Part shown: piece by piece, positions 42,092-51,787 of the stretch
Numbering within the stretch: the stretch's first letter is position 1
Layout: the number at the start of each line of letters is the position of its first letter
Position numbers and translations under genes: made by a program
From: Nemertoderma westbladi
Lineage: Eukaryota; Xenacoelomorpha; Nemertodermatida; Nemertodermatidae
Length of the DNA: 60,355 nt
Assembly: GCA_032718475.1 (NCBI GenBank)
Contig: JAUCBJ010000547.1
Span: 1 to 60,355, forward strand
Direction: 5' to 3'
Notes under the pieces: generated by a model
The model's input: the letters and a program-made list of their open reading frames with translations, nothing else
Told to the model about the DNA's origin: nothing
The model's database searches: none

Positions 42092-44700
42092 TTGAACGGT
42101 CTAGAATTTCCGCGCGACGGTTAGCTACGAATGTCTTGAATTCAAGTGTGTCGTTGTTTATGTAAAATAAAACCAACGTCGCGTCAGTCCAATAAAATAT
42201 CTGTAAACTTGACTGTAGTTCTGTCTGTATAAGGTTCACAATTGTGGTTGACAGTGTTGCGGCTTGTAGCTCAGCTCGTGGTGTCGTCATATACTTAGTA
42301 GGCATTGTTTTTGCCTTAGAAGTAATGAGCGAAACATCGAATTCTTCTGAGTCTACTTGTCTGCGCAAGTACGCTGCCACACCAAAACCGTTGTCACTAG
42401 CGTCGGAAAAACAGTGTAATTCCAAGCTGTCAGGAAATGTTGTTTGTAATGGAAAGTAGACTCTGGGTATGGAATAATCCTCTAGCGAAGATAATTCTGC
42501 CTCCCAGGTCTTCCATAAGTCCACTTGGTCTGATGAGATCGGCTCGTCCCATGTCAGTCCATCCTTCCAAATACTGCGCATATAAATGCGGGCTTGCAGT
42601 ATTATTGGACTGATGAATCCTAATGGATCGAACAATCGGCTCAATTTTGACAAGCATGATCTCTTTGTCAGTGTGTTTTCTTGACTGTCCAGTCTCACCC
42701 TCACTCGAAAGTTGTCTGTGTTTGGGTCCCAAAAGAGCCCCAACACTTTGGTCGTCGGTAGTGGTTCGAACTCTAGGTCTATGTCACCACCTCCACGCTC
42801 AGTCGTTCCGAATGAGTCTACTAATTCGGCACTGTTTGAGGCGAATTTGGTGAGGTTAAAACCTCCGCCCGCTAAGCAGTCCCGTAATTGATGTGCTACT
42901 GTTGTAGCACGTTCTACTGTGTCGCAACTCTGTAAACCGTCGTCGACGTAAAAGTCACGTTCCACAATCCTAATTATCTCTGGGTCATACAGGTGTTTCT
43001 GATCCCTAGCGGCTTGCTTTAGGGCATACATTGTACAATTTGGGCTGTCCCTGGCACCGAAAACGCGAACTTGCATTTGGTAAGTCGCCGGTGGTAGACT
43101 TAAGTCTCCTTCCGGATACCAGAGGAACCTCAAACTGTCTCTGTCTTGCTCTAACGCTCTCACTTGGTGAAACATAGCTTCGACGTCACAAGTAAAGGCT
43201 ACTTGACGCTGACGGAAGCGCATAATCACCCCCATAAGATAATTATTCATGTTTGGTCCATCCATCAACTCGCTATTGAGGGACATTCCCTCAAACAGAG
43301 CCGCACAGTCATTGACTACACGTACTTTGTCTGGTTTGTCGGGGTGTCTCACAAAGTGATGTGGCAAATAGTATGTCTGGTTAGTCACTATCTCTGGGTT
43401 AGTCATTCGGATAGCGTATCCCTTGGTCAAATACGTCTCCATCTGAGTGTTGTACTGCAGATGGGCTTTCTCGTCCTTTAATAGACGTTGTCGTATTGAG
43501 TGTAGACGTCTTAAAGCTAGTGGATAGTTATTTATGAGTTTAGGACTTTGGCTACGCCATAACATCCCTACCTCATAATGTCCGTCCTCCGTCTGGCGGA
43601 TAGTATCTTCCATGATCCTCAAAGATTGTTTCTCTTGTTCCGACATACATGGTTCGTAGCTACCAGGTTCAGCTGTATCTTGTTCTAACCACCTGATAGT
43701 CTTCTCCGTTAATTCTTTGTCCAATGCAGCTTGTTCCACTTGATGATTTATCAACGCGTCATCATCGATATCGACGGGTATTGTTGAGGTTATTGGGGTA
43801 GGTAGACTCGCAAGCCTTCCGGCGTTATCATCTGTCGTCGATGGAATCTCTAGCTGACTCGTCTTCTCCCCAAGTTCTAAACTCACCTGGTGGATTAGCT
43901 GCTCCTTGTGACTTATCATACTAGTCACACGTCTGTCATGTCTTGTATGTAAGGTAGTATGGTCCACGTCGTGTGAAAAGGAATGAATTGAATTTGTAGT
44001 TAATAAACTACATGTACTTTGTACATCGTCTTCCTCGTCACTTATGTCTAGTGTGCGCACAGGCGCTCGAGTATACCACCCTATCGGCGTTCTACAGGCG
44101 TATGCGTTTCCCGCTACGACTGCCGATGGTCTGGTTTCCCACACTTGATGTAGATTGAATTGGTCTGTCCCGATCAGCATTGCTACCGATCTATAATTGA
44201 CAGGACATTCAGGTACACCAAGGTGTCTGAAATACTTACGGTCCTCCAAGGATTGTTCTGGGACAGGACCTAGTAGGTTACTAAAGTCTTTTGTGGCCGC
44301 AAAAGTCAAATCCTTGAAGGGTAACAAAGACCTCTCCTTTTCGCTGTGTTGCGATTTTGGAAGAAGAGTGTCTAAGTTTAACTTAACTCGTGTCACTGGT
44401 ATTGCACGTTGTCCGTGCATACTACTTACGGTGTAACTGACGCGCTTACCTTGTCTGAGATCCGTTACTACATCAGCTATCTGCTCATCCACGTAGCTGT
44501 GAGATGAGGCTGAATCCAGGATAGCGTAGATTCTCTTGCTCCCTTTTGTGCCAGTAATCTTAATCGGAATTACGCTGAATCCCTTTAGTTGGTCAGTCGT
44601 CAGAAGCGCGATCGATGGTTGTTCGTCTCCATCAGAATATACGTCGTCGTCTTCTGACTCTTCGTCCGACGATCCGGATTTTTTCTGAGAAGCAATCCTT
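42021..44700 (-). CDS. BEL2 protease, reverse transcriptase and RNase H
   Basis: This frame takes over from Gag near 44690 with an acidic linker and the protease active site YAILDSASSHSYVDEQ (D-S-A). The RT follows with YYLPHHFVRHPDKPDKVRVV, FEGMSLNSEL, AFTCDVEAMFHQV and FYVDDG (YVDD at 42940-42951). The RNase H-like region has LHCFSDASDNGFGV, TPRAELQAATL and YWTDATLVL. It ends out of phase at 42021. The change to the next frame falls at the GG near 42098, just before the EDWRHCPG motif. One copy of the 16-bp word is read as GRLASLP upstream of RT (43805). Confidence 0.87.
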
Positions 44701-47160
44701 TATATGTGTCACAAAGTTTGGAGTCGTTTTCGATTCTCGATTTTTGTAGGCCGCATCACATCTCGCTGCTGCTTCCGGGTGTTCCCTGGCGAAGCGTTTT
44801 GTCGGCGTGTGGCTGTCTGTGTGGAGCAGACCGTCGTGGTTGCGTCCACAGGATGGACAAGTGTCGGTATTTGGGCAATCCTTGCGAACGTGTCCGTGTC
44901 GCGTACACCGCCAACAAGAGTCCAATGGCCGTATCTGCAGCCGTCGTTCTTCCGAGTTTAACTCGCGAAACTGTCGACAACCTCTCAACTTGTGACCGAT
45001 ATACCGCTTGCCTAAATGCTCGCAGTATTGGCAGCCGCTGAAGTCGGTACTGAGTTGCTGTCTCGTCTGTTTTGTCCCAATGGGCGCAGATACCCTACTA
45101 CCGTCCGAGAATTGTCGTGATTCCGTCGGTGTGGCGTAAGTGGCCGTCTTGGTGGATGTTGTCTGGGGTCTTTGTCGGTTTGAGGATGGCAAGGTGATTC
45201 CTTCTGCCACGATGTGCTGGTCAGTGTAGTTGGATCGAGTTTCTACCACTGCTTCCCTGGATATCAAAAGGTACACATCCTCCAGTTTTAAGAATCCACC
45301 CCGCTCTTCTCGCTGGTATTCGATCTTCCTCCACTCCCGACGAAGTCGATGGTGGAGTCGTCCTATGATCTTTAATAGGACTGTAGGGGTATTCCCGTAG
45401 TCAAGTTGTCCAATGGATCTCAAAGTAGTGATAGCGTTCTTTATCTCGTCAGCCAGTTTCAATAAGTCGACGGGTTTAGTAATAGCCCCTCCCTTACAGA
45501 GTTCCTCTATCACTGACCTGGCCATGCTGACTGTACCTCCGTATATCGAAGTTAAACGATCGTACGCTAGTTCGAAGGCGTCCGGTACACCAACGAAGGT
45601 CTCCGCCAAACGTTTAGGTTCTCCTGACAACGTTCGAAGCAGGTAATTAAACTTCTCCCGTGATGTAAAGGCGCACACGGCGATCTGAGATTCGATATAG
45701 TCTACGAAAGTGTGCCAGTGTTTTGAGCTACCGGAAAACTTAGGTGGTTGTTGCACCGGCAATCCCTGTCTGGCTGCGAATTTCGCTATCTCCTCGGCAA
45801 CGTTCAGAGTTTCGCGTCCTTGGTTGGTAATCTGGTTGATGTTCTCCCTTCTTGGCGCTTTTCCCTGATACGATGTGTGTTTTGAAGGTACCGGTCTTTG
45901 TGGTTCCTTCGGGTGTCTATTGTGTTCGAATTCAGTGTTCCTCGAACTATCGGTTTGAACTTCCTCCAGACGCTCCTCGATCTGAGCCAACTTGTTAACA
46001 ACTGGTCGCAGGATGTCGGCGAACTGTTGTGTACTGATTGCGTCTGTTGGTTGTAACGCCTTCTGTGTTGGTGTATTCTGTGGAGGATTGTCTACAAAGG
46101 AGTTGTCTGAACGCTCGCGTTTATATTCATCGGCCGCCCCTGTTCTAAATACCTCGCGTTTCGGGTAATCCGATTCGCTCGAAATACTACTATCATCTGG
46201 ATATGGTGGTCGACGTGTTCGCGTCCGTTGCGTCGTACGAATTCTCACGTTTCGTTTCGGAACATCGTCCACTGATCTCCGTTGTTCGGTAGGCTCACAA
46301 GTCTTCCTCGAAGTCGTAGATTGCGATGTAAACTGGTTGAACGGTCGCGTATCCACTGTTCTCCGTTGTTCGGTAGGCTCACAAGTCTTCCTCGAAGTCG
46401 TAGATTGCGATGTAAACTGGTTGAACGGTCGCGTATCCAATGTTCTCCATTGTTCGGTAGGCTCACAAGTCTTCCCCGAAGTCGTAGATTGCGATGTAAA
46501 CTGGTTGAACGGTCGCGTATCCACTGTTCTCCGTTGTTCGGTAGGCTCACAAGTCTTCCTCGAAGTCGTAGATTGCGATGTAAACTGGTTGAACGGTGGT
46601 CGAATGACAGCATTTGAATCAACTGGCCTTGTAGGTCGAAACGTCATTGGGTAAGCGTAGAGTGTAACGGGTTTAGGTGTCGACGGTGGACTCACCTGTT
46701 TAGTCGTCAGTAGTGCAGGTCCAGTCAACAAACTACTACGATCTGTAATCGGTGGGTTACTTACCTTGACTTTCGGAATAGGCGACGACGTTGCTCTTGG
46801 CGGTGTAAACTTGTCCGGAATAACAAACCTGTGTTCCGTCGCACCATGGATAGGAGAAATATCACTACTACCCGCAATCGAAACAGGTTCCTTAGTTGTA
46901 ACTGGTGCGAACATAGGGGTTACTTGAGGGAATCTTTGACATAAGTCTTTAACTAATTGTCGTTCCCGTCCGGGTGCTCCTATCGAACCTTCCTTCATTC
47001 GTTCCTGGATTTGGCGGTGCCTTACCTCTATCTGGTCCAAATCATGTCCGTCACGAGATCTCATCGATCGATCGCGGGCTAGAAGATCCAGATTTTCCTT
47101 GGCTTCGGCTAATTCTCTCGCCTTCTTCTCAAGTTCGAAACGAAGTTTAACTTCCTTTTC
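44632..47160 (-). CDS. BEL2 Gag, central and C-terminal part with zinc knuckles
   Basis: It continues the N-terminal Gag frame after an in-frame TGA. It includes a basic, low-complexity region and four 28-residue repeats. The Gag core (PPKFSGSSKHWHTFVDYIES, FNYLLRTLSGEPKRL, DRLTSIYGG) follows, then Cys/His motifs: CQYCEHLGKRYIGHKLRGC, CWRCTRHGHVRKDC and CPSCGRNHDGLLH. Near 44690 a run of six As marks a one-base change of frame into the protease. The residues after it (IRIVGRRVRRRRRIF) are a wrong-frame tail. Whether the A6 run is programmed or an indel cannot be told from one copy; in BEL1 the two regions are in one frame. Confidence 0.85.
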   Translation of the reverse strand, partial: EKEVKLRFELEKKARELAEAKENLDLLARDRSMRSRDGHDLDQIEVRHRQIQERMKEGSIGAPGRERQLVKDLCQRFPQVTPMFAPVTTKEPVSIAGSSDISPIHGATEHRFVIPDKFTPPRATSSPIPKVKVSNPPITDRSSLLTGPALLTTKQVSPPSTPKPVTLYAYPMTFRPTRPVDSNAVIRPPFNQFTSQSTTSRKTCEPTEQRRTVDTRPFNQFTSQSTTSGKTCEPTEQWRTLDTRPFNQFTSQSTTSRKTCEPTEQRRTVDTRPFNQFTSQSTTSRKTCEPTEQRRSVDDVPKRNVRIRTTQRTRTRRPPYPDDSSISSESDYPKREVFRTGAADEYKRERSDNSFVDNPPQNTPTQKALQPTDAISTQQFADILRPVVNKLAQIEERLEEVQTDSSRNTEFEHNRHPKEPQRPVPSKHTSYQGKAPRRENINQITNQGRETLNVAEEIAKFAARQGLPVQQPPKFSGSSKHWHTFVDYIESQIAVCAFTSREKFNYLLRTLSGEPKRLAETFVGVPDAFELAYDRLTSIYGGTVSMARSVIEELCKGGAITKPVDLLKLADEIKNAITTLRSIGQLDYGNTPTVLLKIIGRLHHRLRREWRKIEYQREERGGFLKLEDVYLLISREAVVETRSNYTDQHIVAEGITLPSSNRQRPQTTSTKTATYATPTESRQFSDGSRVSAPIGTKQTRQQLSTDFSGCQYCEHLGKRYIGHKLRGCRQFRELNSEERRLQIRPLDSCWRCTRHGHVRKDCPNTDTCPSCGRNHDGLLHTDSHTPTKRFAREHPEAAARCDAAYKNRESKTTPNFVTHIKDCFSEKIRIVGRRVRRRRRIF
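46269..46604 (-). repeat. 84-bp tandem repeat, four copies, in BEL2 gag
   Basis: Exact 84-bp period (word copies at 46292, 46376, 46460 and 46544) encoding 28-residue repeats of the type RPFNQFTSQSTTSRKTCEPT. Only a few bases differ between units. Open frames in all six phases here are by-products. Confidence 0.95.
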
Positions 47161-48471
47161 TCATTGTTCCGTTTGTTGTTGTTGCGCCTCGAACTCTGCT
47201 TGTCGTATCGCTGATTGTGCTTTTATTTGCCGTGTCTTCATCTCGACTCTGGCTTCTGAAACTAACCTTTTTCTTTCTAACTCTGCCGCTGCCGTTTGTC
47301 GCTCTAACTCGGCTGCTGCCGTTCGTTGCGCTAACTCGGCCGCTGCCGTTCGTTGCGCTAACTCGGCCGCTGCCGTTTGTCGCTCTAACTCGGCCGCTGC
47401 CGCTGCCGTTTGTCGCTCTAACTCGGCTGTTGCCGTTCGTTGCGCTAACTCGGCCGCTGCCGCTTGTTGAGCAATGTCCAACTCTAACCTTTCCATTTCC
47501 GCTGCTTCGAGTTCGGCTTGTTCCTGCAGATGAGAGATTCTCGCTACATTCGCAACACGTATTTTCTCTTCCTCTACCGCTGTTTGTATCATTAGTAGTT
47601 GAGTTTGTTCTTCCATCTCGTGTTGCTGCCTGTAGAACTGTTGCTGTTGTCGAGCAACTTCTGACGTGACCATGCTTACCTCGTTAATCTTGCTGCGAAT
47701 ACTCACCAGTGATTGATCCAGTATTCCCGGTGCCGATTCGATTCGTACGGGTGAAGTTTCCCTCGTGTATTCCGGCACGGTTTCCGAATCGCCGACGTCT
47801 TCGCCGCACATACGTAAGTGGTCCGTCAGGTGTTTCAATTGTCCATCCAGTCGGTACAGTTCCTGTTCTTCCTCGGGCTGCAATAATTCGTCCGAAACTG
47901 ACTCACCTAACAACTGGTCCGCTTGTTCCTGTTGTATCTGCCTAATCGTCGACTTAAACTGAATCAGTTTCTCTCTAGCGATCATTAGTTTCTCGAGGAT
48001 TCTAAGCTGAGTGTCCATATCCTGTCTCTGTCTAGCTAGATCTTGTAGACCAATTAGGTTATCTACGGACTTATGTACTTTACTCTGTACTCTTACCTGT
48101 AAAGTGTAGAACTCGAACCGAGACATCGGAGCGGTCAACTCGTCTAATATGCGTTGGCCTTCTCCAATACTCCTGGTTATATGCGCCATGTAACCGCCGA
48201 CGCTTCTAACCACACTTTCTGTGCTTCCTACTGAACTTACCATCTCCGTTTCCCTATATCTAGGTTGCGGAACAGTCAGAAAGTCCTTGGTCCTGCCATC
48301 GCCTCGTACTACGGCATCCGGTACTCCCGTTGGATGTACTGGTGACGCACACGGTGTAGGTTCGGTAGGCTCGCGAGTCTTCCCCTGTTGTTCTTCCGCT
48401 GCTGACTTATCTCCGTCACATGAGTCATAGTCGGTTTGTGTATTCTTCGTATAGTCTTGTTTGTCACTCAT
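47161..48471 (-). CDS. BEL2 Gag, N-terminal part
   Basis: 436 codons from the ATG at 48471 to a TGA at 47161-47163, which is in frame with the next part. The N-terminus is hydrophilic and includes KTREPTEP from a copy of the 16-bp word. The middle is helical (SRFEFYTLQVRVQ, QLRILEKLMIAREKL). The last ~120 residues are a long coiled-coil-like stretch rich in Ala, Glu and Gln with repeated AAAELERQT/AAAELAQRT blocks. The general design equals BEL1 Gag (N-terminal domain, coiled coil, Gag core, knuckles), but the coiled-coil repeats have different sequences. Confidence 0.85.
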   Translation of the reverse strand: MSDKQDYTKNTQTDYDSCDGDKSAAEEQQGKTREPTEPTPCASPVHPTGVPDAVVRGDGRTKDFLTVPQPRYRETEMVSSVGSTESVVRSVGGYMAHITRSIGEGQRILDELTAPMSRFEFYTLQVRVQSKVHKSVDNLIGLQDLARQRQDMDTQLRILEKLMIAREKLIQFKSTIRQIQQEQADQLLGESVSDELLQPEEEQELYRLDGQLKHLTDHLRMCGEDVGDSETVPEYTRETSPVRIESAPGILDQSLVSIRSKINEVSMVTSEVARQQQQFYRQQHEMEEQTQLLMIQTAVEEEKIRVANVARISHLQEQAELEAAEMERLELDIAQQAAAAELAQRTATAELERQTAAAAAELERQTAAAELAQRTAAAELAQRTAAAELERQTAAAELERKRLVSEARVEMKTRQIKAQSAIRQAEFEAQQQQTEQ

Positions 48472-49280
48472 TTCGGTAGTTGTAAGTCAAGTAAAGTGAG
48501 TGTCAAAGTATCAAACTTACCGTATTTTATCTAAACGGTACTAATTACAGTCATATAAAATTATCCTACCGGCCGATTTTACAGCAGATGGATAAAATTA
48601 GCCTAAACGGCCAATTTTACAGCAAATAAATGTCACGGAATAAGTATTTAATAAAATTAGCCTAGCGGCCAATTTTATAACAAATAAATCGGATAACGAT
48701 ATGCGTTATCAAAAGGTAAATTAAATACAATAATACGGACTAATTCAGCAATGAACAAAGAAATCATACGGAATGCATAAATACTTGAGACAGTGGAACC
48801 CACAATAATTTTAACTAATACGGTAATGCCTAACTTATTTATGCAACTTTTCGAAATCACCCACTCCAATAATTCTCCAGAAAAACAGATTCCCAGATAC
48901 AAACCGAACGTGAACCTTTCCGTTTTCAGCGTTGCGGACGAAGCGCGATTTTCCCAACCAAAGTTGTTGGGTTATCTATCTCCCAAACTTGCTAAACACG
49001 GTCTTGCTCCCGTCACAGTCTAGAAATGAGTTCTGAATCCTGAAAAACAAAAGAGTTAGGTTTTACTTTTACGAAAAATTTTGTACCGGTACAATATGGT
49101 ATTTAAACCCTTTTTAAACACCGGTATTCAATTCCAAAATATTTTACACGCGGTTCAAATCAAATTTTATTTCAAAATATTAGCACTTAGCTAATCAAAT
49201 ATAAATTTTTACCTCAAAATACAAAATTTTCAAATAACTTTAGTCCTACCGAACCGTAGTTCAGTAAAACACATTCCTAC
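48472..49280 (-). other. BEL2 leader with three-fold repeat and a candidate splice donor
   Basis: No gene. At 48560-48690 three units contain 'cggccaattttacagcaaataaat'-like sequence. At 48515-48520 the minus strand reads ACGGTAAGTTTG, a good 5' splice site located 45 bases upstream of the gag ATG. In retroviruses this is where the major splice donor sits. Confidence 0.55.
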
Positions 49281-50386
49281 TATTCGAAGAGACAGTAACA
49301 ATACCTGCAATATCCTACTGTAAAGTTTGTGAATCAAATCATAAATCCGACCTTCTCACCAAAACAGTAAACTCTAAGTAAGCGAATATATTGCAGTATC
49401 GATCTCTTATAACCGGTGAGGCAGAAAACAGTCTACGAGCAGACAAACTTCGATAAAACAAAATCCCGCGCAGCGAATCCTAAAATCAGGCTGACTCACT
49501 GACGGACTAAGGGGCTCGTATACTTTGCCGCGGTGTGATTTATATGGTTGGGCGAAAGGGACGCTAGCTAGGTACAGAGGCAGAGATTTGGAGATGTCTA
49601 ACTAGCGGGCAAAGCACAGTACGGACAAAGTTAATTTTATATATTTTGAGGTGTAAATAATTTCTAACGCGCGTGTGTGTTAATTTTGAACGGTCAAAGG
49701 CAGTTTTGCTCCTTCACATATATAATTACTGGTACGGTGTGCATTTTACGAATATTCTAATTTTGTAACTTGTAGGTCCAATACTCACGAATGATAAATT
49801 TTTACCTCAAAATACAAAATTTTCAAATAACTTTAGTCCTACCGAACCGTAGTTCAGTAAAACACATTCCTACTATTCGAAGAGACAGTAACAATACCTG
49901 CAATATCCTACTGTAAAGTTTGTGAATCAAATCATAAATCCGACCTTCTCACCAAAACAGTAAACTCTAAGTAAGCGAATATATTGCAGTATCGATCTCT
50001 TATAACCGGTGAGGCAGAAAACAGTCTACGAGCAGACAAACTTCGATAAAACAAAATCCCGCGCAGCGAATCCTAAAATCAGGCTGACTCACTGACGGAC
50101 TAAGGGGCTCGTATACTTTGCCGCGGTGTGATTTATATGGTTGGGCGAAAGGGACGCTAGCTAGGTACAGAGGCAGAGATTTGGAGATGTCTAACTAGCG
50201 GGCAAAGCACAGTACGGACAAAGTTAATTTTATATATTTTGAGGTGTAAATAATTTCTAACGCGCGTGTGTGTTAATTTTGAACGGTCAAAGGCAGTTTT
50301 GCTCCTTCACATATATAATTACTGGTACGGTGTGCATTTTACGAATATTCTAATTTTGTAACTTGTAGGTCCAATACTCACGAATG
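49201..50386 (-). repeat. 593-bp tandem duplication across the BEL2 5' LTR/leader junction
   Basis: 49201-49793 and 49794-50386 are near-identical. Each unit contains 80 bp of leader and the first ~513 bp of the LTR (the U5 end in element sense). The junction shares ATAA. The 3' LTR lacks it, so it arose after insertion or is an assembly artefact. Confidence 0.93.
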
Positions 50387-51351
50387 ATAAGGTTCCTTCC
50401 CCTCTTGCGTATTTCCAGGACTCAAATTCAGGCATAAGGTTAATGCTACGCCCAGAATTCGGCAATTTTAATTACCAGGCCCCTAATACTAAGAAGAAAT
50501 GTGTTAGTTTACTACTGTAGGCGTACAGTTACTAATAGCTATCCTGGCTCTTATCTAGAATTTTAGTCACCTAGGTAGGCTGGGTAACTTCCTATCAGGA
50601 CGTTGGCGGGGACACGGTAGATGTTAGTATATCCCTAATAGCCTCAATTTATTTGCGCCTAGTTGTAAACTCCCCTACCGCCTGAACGGTACAATCCCAA
50701 TTCAGGTGAAACACAGCAACCCTCCTAGCCTACAAGTTCTAATGCAATGGACACCGTTGTACTACAAATAGTCGCAAACGCACCTGCACTTAGCAAGAGT
50801 TAGGCGTACAGTTTGCTGCACCCTACCAATGTGTATGCTTCGTACCGGTGTGCCTACGTCCTATCTGCGTACTAGTATCTGCCTGCTCTTTCCCTCCCCC
50901 CGTAGGAATGTGAAGGTCTACTGTGGTTTTTCCTGAATCAAGACAGTACGGTCCCTAAGATGTAATTTTAGGCTCACAGCGTGTCACTACTTCTACCTTT
51001 TGATCTTTGGTCTTACGCTTAGGTAGCAAGGCGTCGAACGCTGTCTAACCTTTCAGGCGATGGGCGAATAACTAATGGTGGTATTGCGGGTTGTCTCCTG
51101 TCTACATTCCCTTGATGTTCCCGTTCATTGCTGCGGCCCGATCTCTAGCCGGCCATCCTGTTCCTAAGGGTGTTCACCGTAGTGAATCATGGTAAAAGAA
51201 AAGCAGGTAGCGGTATTTCTGAATTTATTGCAGATAATAATACAAATGTAATCTGAAAACTAATGACAGAATAAACAAATATCAGATAACTCAGAGATAA
51301 GAAATATAATCTGTGATGAGAATGATAAGATAACTAATGAACAAATCGCAC

Positions 51352-51360
51352 CTTTATATA
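51352..51360 (-). promoter_or_regulatory. TATA-like box in BEL2 5' LTR
   Basis: TATATAAAG on the minus strand. This is the copy positioned to drive transcription of BEL2, with a start expected about 25-30 bases to the left. Confidence 0.5.
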
Positions 51361-51378
51361 CCAAATTTGTGCTGCAAT

Positions 51379-51400
51379 CAATCGAGAAAATTCTCGATTG
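51379..51400. repeat. Inverted repeat in BEL2 5' LTR
   Basis: Same perfect 10-bp inverted repeat as at 34137-34158. Confidence 0.7.
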
Positions 51401-51578
51401 TTCTATAGGTTCTAACAGGTTTTTAAAGATAACTATTGGTCCAGCTAATATATAACTTGCACGACATTGGTTACGATCAAATAACTGCAGTCTCATTGGT
51501 TAATCTAGGTACAAACAAATGCAATTTAATTTGTAGCGGTTAATTTAAATGAGTTGAAATTCTGCACAAAAAATAATT

Positions 51579-51657
51579 CGCACTTACTAGGATTCGAACT
51601 CAATACCTACTACACATATAATTTCCAACGCTCTACCGACTGAGCTACTGAACCACT
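51579..51657 (-). other. tRNA-like sequence in BEL2 5' LTR
   Basis: Copy of the sequence at 34337-34415 with intact A and B box words, upstream of the TATA-like box in element sense. A Pol III start here would read into the LTR. Confidence 0.65.
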
Positions 51658-51782
51658 TGAATAATAGGCGTACAATAGATATAACAAATACAAATGAGGA
51701 CTCAAAGCAATCTTTTACAAAGTTAATTCGAATAAAAATAAAATTTTGAAAATCCACGGCATTTAGGGAATATAATTCTATA

Positions 51783-51787
51783 CAACT
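51783..51787. repeat. BEL2 target-site duplication, right (CAACT)
   Basis: Matches 32626-32630. Confidence 0.75.

Larger units (their letters stand above)
34841..48383 (-). repeat. Dispersed 16-bp word GGCTCRCRAGTCTTCC, 12 copies in BEL2
   Basis: Start positions (+ strand): 34841, 35038, 35299, 38274, 39423, 41776, 43805 (one end varied), 46292, 46376, 46460, 46544 and 48368. All are in the same orientation. Five lie in non-coding or spacer DNA or just inside pol, four in an 84-bp tandem repeat in gag, and the others in gag, RT, the RNase H-integrase linker and ORF3. In element sense the word is GGAAGACTYGYGAGCC. It is read as K-T-R/C-E-P-T in gag and as G-R-L-A-S-L in pol and ORF3, so two coding frames are used. 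The centre CTCGCGAG is a perfect palindrome in several copies. Confidence 0.9.
32631..51782 (-). mobile_element. BEL2: 19.2-kb BEL/Pao LTR retrotransposon with an extra ORF
   Basis: Minus-strand element. 5' LTR at 49281-51782, leader, gag (48471 to 44632 with one in-frame stop), pol (to 39533, two frameshifts), ORF3 (38919-35335), 3' UTR, 3' LTR at 32631-34540. The LTRs are nearly identical apart from a 593-bp tandem duplication at the inner end of the 5' LTR. Same gene order and ORF3 as BEL1, but the proteins are well diverged, so the two are separate families. The element carries 12 copies of a 16-bp word. It interrupts the RT of LINE-A. Confidence 0.93.
49281..51782 (-). repeat. BEL2 5' LTR (2502 bp including part of the duplication)
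   Basis: Matches 32631-34540 end to end, with the 593-bp insertion near its left end. It holds second copies of the poly(A) signal (51224), TATA-like box, inverted repeat and tRNA-like sequence. Confidence 0.93.

Noticed and set aside
46282-46654. Plus-strand repeat protein frames over the 84-bp repeat
   Set aside because: An 84-bp period is a multiple of three, so every phase without a stop in one unit stays open. The true frame is gag on the minus strand.
47099-47669. Plus-strand open frames opposite BEL2 gag
   Set aside because: Antisense of the Ala/Glu/Gln-rich coiled coil; repetitive codons leave several frames open.
34841-48383. The 16-bp word explained as a conserved peptide motif
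   Set aside because: It is read in two different frames and also lies in untranslated DNA.
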